Source: Brachypterus glaber (lineage: Eukaryota; Arthropoda; Insecta; Coleoptera; Kateretidae). From it: 64,000 bases of DNA. Of the stretch, positions 56,440-64,000 are shown piece by piece (position 1 is the stretch's first letter; each line of letters begins with the position of its first letter). The translations under genes and the position numbers were made by a program. The notes below the pieces were generated by a model that saw only the letters and a list, made by a program, of their open reading frames with translations, did not search any database and was not told where the DNA came from. The stretch lies in assembly GCA_958510825.1 (NCBI GenBank), contig OY294049.1, forward strand, positions 30,408,774 through 30,472,773, written 5' to 3'.

Positions 56440-59075
56440 ATTAGGAGTTTGGATGGGGGGTTGAAATATTTTTTATTGAGTAAAGCAGGATAAAATATAT
56501 AATTTTACCCATTTTCAAGCTTCTCGGATTCTTCTAAATACCCAGTCAGTAGAAAAAACCAAAAAAAAACGGAAAAAACTACCCTTACGAGTGGGGATGG
56601 GGGGGTTGAAATATTTTTTATTGAGTAAAGCAGGATAAAATATTTAATTGTACCCATTTTCAAGTTTCTCGGATTCTTCTAAATACCCAGTCAGTGGAAA
56701 AAACAAAAAATACGTTAAAAACTACCCTTACGAGTTGGGATGGGGGTTGAAATATTTTTTATTGAGTAATGAACGGTGAAATATATAATTTTACCCATTT
56801 TCAAGTTTCTCGGATTCTTCTAAATACCCAGTCAGTAGAAAAAAACAAAAATATGGTAAAACTACCCTTAGTAGGGATAGGGGGTTGAAATATTTTTTAT
56901 TGAGTAAAGTAGGGTGAAATATATAATTGTACCCATTTTCAAGTTTCTCGGATTGTTCTAAATACCCAGTCAGTAGAAAAAAAAAACAAAAAATACTGTA
57001 AAAACTACCAGTACGAGTGGGGATGGGGGGTTGAAATATTTTTTATTTAGTAAAGCAGGGTGAAATATATAATTGTACCCATTTTCAAGTTTCTCGGATT
57101 CTAAATAACCAGTAGAAAAAAAAAACAAAAAATATGGTAAAAACTACCCTTAGGAGTGGGGATGAGGGGTTGAAATATTTTTTATTGAGTAAAGCACGGT
57201 GAAATATATAATTGTACCCATTTTCAAGTCTCAAGTTTCTCGGATTCTTCTAAATACCCAGTCAGTAGAAAAAAACAAAAATACGGTAAAAACTACCCTT
57301 AGGAGTGGGGATGGGGGGTTGAAATATTTTTTATTGAGTAAAGCAGAGTAAAATATATAATTGTACATATTTTTTATAGTTTTTCGGATTCTTCTAAATA
57401 CCCAGTCAGTAGAAAAAAAAAAACAAAAAATACGGTAAAAACTACCCTTACGAGTAGGGATGGGGGATTTGCACTTTTTGTTTGTGTAAGTAGGGTAAAA
57501 TATATAATTGTACCCATTTTCAAGTCTCAAGTTTCTCGAATTCTTCTAAATTTTTATTGAGTAAAGCAGGGTAAAATATATAATTGTACATATTTTTTAT
57601 AGTTTTTCGGATTGTTCTAAATACCCAGTCAGTAGAAAAAAAAAACAAAAAATACGTTAAAACTACCCTTACGCAGGGTGAAATATATAATTGTACCCAT
57701 TTTCAAGTTTCTCGGATTCTTCTAAATACGCAGTCAGTAGAAAAAAAAAAACAAAAAATACGGTAAAAACTACCCTTACGCGTGGGGATGGGGGGTTGAA
57801 ATATTTTTTATTGAGTAAGGCAGGGGAAATATATAATTTTACCCATTTTTAAGTTTCTCGGATTTTTCTAAATAACCAGTCAGTAGAAAAAAACAAAAAT
57901 ATGGTAAAAACTACCCTTAGGAGTAGGGATGGGGGTTGAAATATTTTTTATTGAGTAAAGTAGGGTGAAATATATAATTGTACCCATTCTAAGGTTTCTC
58001 TTATTCTTCTAAATACCCAGTCAGCAGAAAAAAACAAAAAATATGGTAAACACTACCCTTAGGAGTGGAGATGTGGGGTTAAAATATTTTTTATTGAGTA
58101 AAGCAGGGTGAAATATATAATTGTACCTATTTACAAGTTTCTCGGATTCTTCTAAATACCCAGTCAGTAGAAAAAAAAAACAAAAAATACGGTAAAAACT
58201 ACCCTTACGAGTGGGGATGGGGTGTTGAAATATTTTTTATTGAGTAAACCACGGAGAAATATATAATTGTACCCATTTTCAAGTTTCTAGGATTCTTCTA
58301 AATACCCAGTCAGTAGAAAAAAACAAAAATAGGGTAAAAACTGCCCTTAGGAGTGGGGATGGGGGGTTGAAATATTTTTTATTTAGTAAAGCAGGGTGAA
58401 ATATATAATTGTACCCATTTTCAAGTTTTTCGGATTCTTCTAAATACCCAGTCAGTAGAAAAAACCAAAAATAGGGTAAAAACTGCCCTTAGGAGTGCGG
58501 ATGGGGGGTTGAAATATTTTTTATTGAGTAAAGCACGGTGAAATATACAATTGTACCCATTTTCAAGTTTCTCAGGAGTGGAGATGGGGGGTTGAAATAT
58601 TTTTTATTGAGTAAAGCATGGTGAAATATATAATTGTGCCCATTTTCAAGTTTCTCGGATTCTTCTAAATACCCAGTCATTAGAAAAAAACAAAAAATAC
58701 GGTAAAAACTACCCTTAGGAGTGGGGATGGGGGGTTGAAATATTTTTTATTCCGTAAAGCAAGGTAAAATATAAAATTATACCCATTTTCAAGTTTCTCG
58801 GATTCTTCTAAATACCCAGTCAGTAGAAAAAAAAATACCGTAAAAACGACCCTTAGGAGTGGGGATGGGGGGTTGATATATTTTTTATTGAGTAAAGCAG
58901 GGTGAAATATATAAATGTACCTATTTTCAAGTTTCTCGGATTCTTCTAAATACCCAGTCAGTAGAAAAAAACAAAAAATAAGGTAAAAACTACCCTTAGG
59001 AGTGGGGATGGGGGGTTGAAATATTTTTTATTGAGTAAAGCAGGGTAAAATATATAATTGTAACCATTTTCGATT
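56440..59075 (+). repeat. Satellite B (about 145 bp, about 17 copies)
   Basis: The unit reads AATATATAATTGTACCCATT, TTCAAGTTTCTCGGATTCTT, CTAAATACCCAGTCAGTAGA, ACGGTAAAAACTACCCTTA, GGAGTGGGGATGGGGGGTTG and AAATATTTTTTATTGAGTAA. Starts at 56,526, 56,671 and 56,812 give 145 and 141. Truncated units occur at about 57,550, 57,670 and 58,575. The G-rich GGGGATGGGGGG segment recurs once per unit. Frames across it are by-products. Confidence 0.9.
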
Positions 59076-60137
59076 TACCCCTTTACCCCAATTCGATTTT
59101 TATTAATACAATGGTCCAAATTTGAAGAATGTAGCCAAAATTGTTCTTGAGTTATCGTGGTCACAAATTTCCTGGTCACACAGACCGACAGACAGACCAA
59201 CAAACATATTTTTTTACCTAAATCATATTTTTTGGATATAAAACATACAGAAACGTAAAAAAAACAATAAATTTTTTTCGAAATGTTTATACTAACGCAA
59301 GACTTTCCTTGGGAAAAGTAAAAGTTACCTCCTTAAAAATTATAAAAAAAGAAGGTCTTCACCTCCAAAAAAAAATTGCCCAAATGATTTAGATGACTAA
59401 AAAAAACATAAAGTCCAAACGGGAAGCACAGCGCAACTTACACTGTGAGCTTTTTGTAGTAGTAACAGTCTTTTTTATTTTTGTTTTCTAAAAAAAAATT
59501 AGTTTGGATGAACCTAGACCTATAGTGATAGGTATTATTTTGTTGCCAGCAGTATTTTTTTCTTTGAAGCATAATATGATTGTATATTTGTGTCTTCAAA
59601 GGCAATTTTAGAACTATTTTGATTTGTTCGATAAACTCATATCTTTCTTCGAATGAGTGAAAAAAGTAAAATAATTTTAAATTTGGCAAGAAGTACCTAA
59701 GTACAATTATTTACATATTTTGAGTTTTTGTTATTTTTTAAAAATTCTGGTGTGTAGAGTCAAAGTCCAAACACAACATGATCAGTGAGCCAAAACAGAT
59801 TGTTTACATACACGCTCCCTAGCAACGGCGCATTTTTCTTAGCAACGGTCGCGTGTTGATGTTTCCATGTGCGTACGGCGTTTTTTTTTTTACAAATATT
59901 TATAGTAATAATTACAATTAATTTTTTTACACGCCACTGGAATAAATCCGTTTACTCCGCCTATAATATTGTGCGCACCGACGTCATTAATATTATGACG
60001 TCAGTGTACCACTCTTAACGCGACCGGACTATAACACCTAAAATGTTAGCATACCTAACCTCAAAAAACGCCGAGTAAAATGCATTATAATATACCCAAT
60101 AAACCGAAAATTGCAATACAAAAAAGTCTTTCTTTTA
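59076..60137. other. No gene; a repeat-associated cassette and an ATF/CREB-type palindrome
   Basis: At about 59,145-59,200 is TTCTTGAGTTATCGTGGTCA followed by GACCGACAGACAGACC; a similar cassette is at 61,720-61,800. At about 59,815-59,850 CTAGCAACGG occurs twice, like half-sites for RFX factors (weak). The rest is AT-rich. A short frame at 59,438-59,689 on the minus strand resembles nothing known. Confidence 0.4.
59980..60002. promoter_or_regulatory. Perfect inverted repeat with CRE-like ends
   Basis: GACGTCAT and ATGACGTC face each other across TAATATT. The right side completes TGACGTCA, the consensus for CREB/ATF proteins. It could be a regulatory site or a MITE terminus; nothing in the neighbourhood decides. 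Confidence 0.3.
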
Positions 60138-60829
60138 GAGGTGTGCGCCGACCAGTGTTTGATCGGCGGCGGCGTTTTGCCAAATTTTGGTCGGCGGGCG
60201 GCGCGCCGCGGCGTGGCGCTTTCATCGGCGGCGCGTCATTCATCGGCGGCGGCGTGACCGGCGCGCCGACCTATTAAAAAAAAAGTAATTTACAAAATAC
60301 AAAAATATGCAAATCACTATTATTTACATACAAAACAAAACAATTATAAAACTTAGTATTTTAAAAATAAATCTTTCATGCCATCATTTTCAACTTCTTT
60401 AAAAGGGACTAGGTCTTTACAAAACCAAAGGGTTACGTCTCTAGCCATGACCCATTTTTTCATGGTAGTATTCTCATTACTATTTCTCTTAGCTTGAGGA
60501 GTAAAAAACTGGGTTAATTTCCTTTTTTTTGCTATATGCATGTCATTTTTAATTTTATGGACTTCTTCCAAATGCTTTAATAAGTTGCCAGTAATAACAT
60601 TTTTTGAAAATTTTTTGATAATTAAAATATTAAATGGATTTTTAGTCATTTTTAAATCTTCAAGGCATTGATTACAATACACTTTCTCTGGGTCTATGTT
60701 TTTTTTAATGCCTTCTTGTGTATACGTATATAACGCACCAAAATAATTCCACGCATTACTCTTTGCTTGACCATTTTGTGTGACAGATTCCCCTTTTCGC
60801 GCAATGTGGTAGTTTTGGGAATTATCCAT
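60138..60829 (-). mobile_element. hAT-type transposon fragment
   Basis: The left border carries TAGAGGTGTGCGCCGACC, similar to hAT termini, followed by a very GC-rich subterminal stretch of GGCGGCG-type repeats (60,160-60,270), unlike the surroundings. The minus-strand ORF next to it encodes the N-terminus of a hAT transposase. The opposite terminus and the catalytic domain were not found, so this is an internally deleted or truncated copy. Confidence 0.6.
60353..60829 (-). CDS. Truncated hAT transposase (BED zinc finger)
   Basis: 158 codons from ATG at 60,829. Residues about 24-95 form a BED-type zinc finger: aromatic start (AWNYFGALYTY), VYCNQC and LLKHLEEVHK, giving a C2-H2 set (C..C then H..H). 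BED fingers bind transposon ends in hAT proteins. Residues about 125-156 (MARDVTLWFCKDLVPFKEVE) match the start of the hAT catalytic region, in which the conserved phrase is like ALWICKDLLPF. The frame then stops. The DDE residues and the dimerisation domain are missing, so it cannot be an active transposase. Domestication as a DNA-binding protein cannot be judged. Confidence 0.75.
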   Translation of the reverse strand: MDNSQNYHIARKGESVTQNGQAKSNAWNYFGALYTYTQEGIKKNIDPEKVYCNQCLEDLKMTKNPFNILIIKKFSKNVITGNLLKHLEEVHKIKNDMHIAKKRKLTQFFTPQAKRNSNENTTMKKWVMARDVTLWFCKDLVPFKEVENDGMKDLFLKY

Positions 60830-60871
60830 TTTCTATTAAAAAAAAATATATAAATAATATTTTATCCACGG

Positions 60872-60899
60872 CCGTGATTAATAGGTCTATTAATCACGG
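60872..60899. repeat. 28-bp perfect palindrome
   Basis: CCGTGATTAATAG and its exact complement are separated by GT. It lies 43 bp upstream of the hAT ORF start and could be a binding site or an old insertion scar. Confidence 0.5.
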
Positions 60900-61029
60900 G
60901 TCTGTAAAAATAAACCGTTTAAATTTTAAAACGGACATGGATAAAGTATAGTATTCTACTCGCGTATAATAATAATTCACCCTCATTGATAATGTTACGC
61001 CGCGTTACATGGAGGGTGGGGGTCAAAAA

Positions 61030-61204
61030 CAGTGGCGTAACTACAGGGGGTGCGGTGCGGGGGGCAGCCTCTAGGCGGCCCTACGCCGTCGAATAAAAAA
61101 GCACTGTTAATGTTCAACACCACATGCCGGTGGTACATTTTTTTCTGAGGGGCTCCGTCTGAAATTCTGTAGAGGGGGAGGGGCAATTTGTAGTTACGCC
61201 ACTG
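61030..61204. mobile_element. hAT-type MITE (175 bp)
   Basis: Inverted ends CAGTGGCGTAACTACA at both sides. The target duplication is 8 bp, GTCAAAAA (61,022-61,029) and GTCAAAGA (61,205-61,212), one mismatch. The 8-bp duplication and CAGTGGCG ends are typical of hAT MITEs. The interior is GC-rich and non-coding. Confidence 0.85.
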
Positions 61205-61212
61205 GTCAAAGA

Positions 61213-62240
61213 TGACCAAATTTTGGGTTACGTAATACTTGAACGTTCCCATATAGGTAAAAAAAAATATATATTTTTTTTAATTTTCTTTTTGCGAAAA
61301 ACAAAAATTAAAAAAAAAAACTAAAAAAAATAATTTTCAGGAAAAAAATATTTAAAAATACATTTTTTTGAAGATCTTTTTTGAAGAACAAAAAAAAAAT
61401 ACAAAAAAAAAAAATCCAAAAAAAAAGAAAATAAAAAAAACTAGAAAGATATTCAATTTTTTTGTTCATCTTTGTACGAAAAACGAAAAAAAAAATAAAT
61501 AAAAATGATATTTGTATTTTTTAAGTAACTTTTTTGTTTTTGGGGGAATTAAAATTACTTTTAAAATTGGAGAATTGAAACTTATAACAAAAGTATTTTT
61601 TTCTGAGAAACTTTTATTAATCGGAATTTTCTTTCAGCTTTTTTCGATCTTTTTAAAAGTTTAACCGTATAACTTTCCCCTCATGGAACTTGATTTTTCC
61701 TGAAAACTTCAAGTCGATCGGATTATTCGTTCTTGAGATATCGTGTGACACGATTCGTGTCTACAAAAATCGTGACATCGAACGGACAGACAGATAGACG
61801 GACGGACATTTTCAAAGTTTCTTATTTTTTCATGAAACATATTTGTATGATACAAATTTTATAAAATAATTATTTGTCTAGAACGTTTTTTGGCGATTTT
61901 GGGAAATTCGAAACTACCGTATTATATTCTAGCGCAAGCACTGTGAATAGTATACACCAAATAGATGCAAGTCGCTTGCATAACAACTTTACACCACGAT
62001 ATTTCAAGAACGCTTTACTAAACACTGACTGTTTATAAATGGTATCTAAGAATTATTGTTAAAAACCTGCATAATTCAGTTTTGTTGTCTATTTATATAT
62101 GTTAAATATTTACTTACTTTTGTTGATTACCTATTTTAGCTAGAATTAAACTAGTTTAATTAGAACGAAAACAAACACACACACTCGCTACTCACATCAG
62201 GTTGGACTAATCGTTTCAAGGTTATGCAAGGGCCGTTTGA
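61213..62240. other. No gene; A/T homopolymer tract and a dispersed cassette
   Basis: 61,255-61,560 is mostly A and T runs. 61,660-61,860 holds ACTTCAAGTCGATCGGATTA, TTCTTGAGATATCGTGTGAC and GGACAGACAGATAGACGGAC, a cassette related to the one at 59,145. It looks like the end of a dispersed repeat. I cannot name the family. Confidence 0.45.
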
Positions 62241-62242
62241 TT

Positions 62243-62306
62243 CTCCGAGCTTAGTTCTATCTCTTTCTAACTCTTTAATTAGAAAGAGAGAGAACTATAC
62301 TCGGAG
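62243..62306. repeat. Hairpin (64 bp)
   Basis: CTCCGAG, TTAGTTCT and TCTCTTTCTAA face TTAGAAAGAGA, AGAACTA and CTCGGAG across a short loop, with few mismatches. It could be a minimal MITE or the loop of a larger one. No target duplication is seen. Confidence 0.6.
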
Positions 62307-62379
62307 GGCCGGTGCCTCAACTTAAACAGCCAATGACTTGCGCATCGCTTAGCGCACGTTGTCTAGAATAGGCTGGCAA

Positions 62380-63225
62380 AAAATGTCTTGAATAAAAACT
62401 TTTGATAAATATTAATAATAATATTACTCGAGTTTCTATAAAATTAGGCCGCGGTAGTGGGAGCGGCGGCGGGGCGGCATTTATTTTATTTGTAATTTTT
62501 TCGTCCGCATCCATCGTGAGGTATCCGCACTTGTTTGTAATAATATTACTCAAGTTTCTATAAAATTAGGGGGCGGCAGCAGGAGCGGCGCTATTTAAAT
62601 TTACATTTTGACCGTCCGCACCCATCGTAAAGTATAAAATTAGAACGCGGTAGTGGGAGCGGCGGCGGGGCGGCATTTATTTTACTTGTAATTTTTCCGT
62701 CCGCATCCATCGTGAGGTGTCCGCACTTGTTTGTAATAATATTATTCGAGTTTCTATAAAATTAGGTGGCAGTAGTGGGGGGCGGCGGAGGAGGAATTTT
62801 TTTATTCATAATTTTTCCGTCCGCATCCATCGTGAGGTATCCGCACTTGTTTGTAATAATGTTACTAGAGTTTATATAAAATTAGGGGGTGGAAGTGGGG
62901 GCGGCGGCGGAGGCAGCGGCGGCGGAGGTGGCATTTTTTTATTCGTATTTTTTTCGTCTGCATCCATCGTGAGGTATCCGCACTTGTTTGCAATAATATT
63001 ACTTGAGTTTCTATAAAATTAGGGGGCGGCGGCGGGGGCGGCATTTTTTTTATTCGTAATTTTTCCATCCGCATCCATCGCGAGGTATCCGCACTTGTTT
63101 ATAATAATATTACTCAAGTTTCTATAAAATTAGGGGGCGGTAGTGGGGGCGGCACTTTTTTTATATACATTTTGACCGTCCGCACCCATCGTGAGGTGTC
63201 CGCAGTTGTTTGTAATAATATAACT
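62380..63225 (+). repeat. Satellite E: GC-rich minisatellite (85-137 bp, 7 copies)
   Basis: Each unit has GTCCGCATCCATCGTGAGGT, ATCCGCACTTGTTTGTAATA, AGTTTCTATAAAATTAGG and a GGCGGC-rich block of variable length. CCGCA starts at about 62,505, 62,616, 62,701, 62,821, 62,958, 63,069 and 63,180. Length differences lie mainly in the GGC block. Glycine/serine-rich frames across it are by-products. Confidence 0.88.
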
Positions 63226-64000
63226 CTGGTTATAATTTTTTTAGTGTATTTAGCAAATTAGGTACTCCCACAGAAAAGTTTCCGGCGAGAATAGTATTAA
63301 ATGTTTTATTAATTAGTTTTGTACATTCAGTATAAAAAAAAAACACTCAAAAATCTGTACTGCACTATTTTTGAAGTTTGTTTTACTTTTTTTATTTTTT
63401 TTTTCGAAATGAATTTGTAAAAATTTTCGCCCGCGGGCTTGGCTTTTTACATTTTTTTTTCGCGTTTGTAAAACTTAAGCGAGAAATTTATAAAAAATTT
63501 CGCCCGCGGCGATAGGGCTTTTTTGATTTTTTACGTAATTTTAAATTATAAAAATCTTATAAAGCTAAAATAGGGTTACTTGGTTTTCGCAAAAAGAAAA
63601 CAATATATAATATAGTAATTAAAAAGTCCATTATTATAATTTATATAATAAATTAACTTCTTGTTTTTGTTATTTTTTTTTTAAATTAAGTAAATAGTTT
63701 TCGGCTTATACAGGAAATTTTCCGGCGAGAATAGAATTAAATGTTTTATTGATTATTTTTGTACATTCAGTAAGTAAAAAAACACACAAAAATCTGTACT
63801 GCACAATTTTTGAAGTTTGTTTTATTTTTTTTGAATCTTTTTTTTTAATTTTCGATTTAAAAAAAAAACATTTTTTAATATATACATTCGTGTATTAAAC
63901 CAGTTGTAATTGTGACCCCCGTTGATATTTATAATAATTAGGGCCCCCATTATTGTAATTCATATCATAAATTAACTTCTTGTTTTTATAATTTTTTTTT
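63226..64000 (+). repeat. 440-bp direct repeat at the window edge
   Basis: TCCGGCGAGAATAG (63,281 and 63,721), then AAATGTTTTATT, GTACATTCAGTA and AAAATCTGTACTGCAC, recur 440 bases apart. AAATTAACTTCTTGTTTTT repeats at about 63,650 and 63,970, so a second copy runs to the window end. The unit contains TTCGCCCGCGG twice. It may be part of a longer array outside the window. Confidence 0.7.

Noticed and set aside
59815..59850. Paired RFX half-sites
   Set aside because: Two CTAGCAACGG words are suggestive, but half-sites are short and no gene lies nearby.
62717..63074. Glycine- or proline-rich proteins on both strands
   Set aside because: They are translations of the GGC blocks of satellite E in different frames.

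Overview
This 64 kb window is AT-rich eukaryotic DNA made almost entirely of tandem repeats and mobile elements. I found no host protein gene, rRNA gene or functional tRNA gene. The element mix fits an animal, most likely an arthropod, and a heterochromatic block: APE-type LINEs, a Ty3/gypsy element primed by tRNA-Lys, a Chapaev/RAG1-like DNA transposon, a Penelope-type hammerhead ribozyme, and hAT, piggyBac-like and foldback elements. The species cannot be fixed from the sequence.

Layout. 1-2.87 kb: a short tandem repeat split by a 1.33 kb inverted-repeat element. 2.87-12.1 kb: satellite A, an AT-rich repeat with a G/C clamp (CCCCGGGG-like) in each monomer, with higher-order units near 951 and 1,013 bp and several inverted segments. 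12.1-18 kb: less repetitive DNA with a LINE relic, a TIR element (13.2-14.1 kb) and five tandem stem-loops whose stems covary (17.04-17.23 kb). 18-19.8 kb: satellite C (about 157 bp). 19.8-45.2 kb: satellite D, an A-rich repeat of about 260-310 bp, broken by four mobile elements: a 5'-truncated LINE (20.8-23.8), a Chapaev/RAG1-like transposon (24.3-27.0), a young LTR retrotransposon (29.0-34.7) and a foldback element carrying tRNA-like sequences in both arms (35.9-38.7). A long palindrome lies at 45.22-45.66 kb, followed by satellite C in the opposite orientation (45.7-48.6). Then come a LINE relic (48.8-49.7), a second array of the satellite A superfamily (49.9-53.4), a Penelope-type remnant with a minus-strand hammerhead (54.4 kb), a LINE relic with a PHD-like ORF1 (55.2-56.4), satellite B (about 145 bp, 56.4-59.1), a hAT fragment with a BED finger (60.1-60.8), a hAT MITE, a GC-rich minisatellite (62.4-63.2) and a 440-bp duplication at the end.

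How the parts relate. All four large insertions in satellite D fall inside the same 20-base stretch of the D monomer (GGAGCTGAGTATGTACATGT). They have clean target duplications (GAGCT, ACAT, GTAC, GTAC), and each empty site can be read from neighbouring monomers. The coding capacity is that of the mobile elements. Only the Chapaev-like transposase (689 codons) looks intact. The LTR element has gag and pol in one frame separated by UAG, plus a UGA in RNase H. The LINE has lost its 5' end and carries a one-base frameshift. Arrays were delimited by eye, so boundaries and copy counts are approximate.
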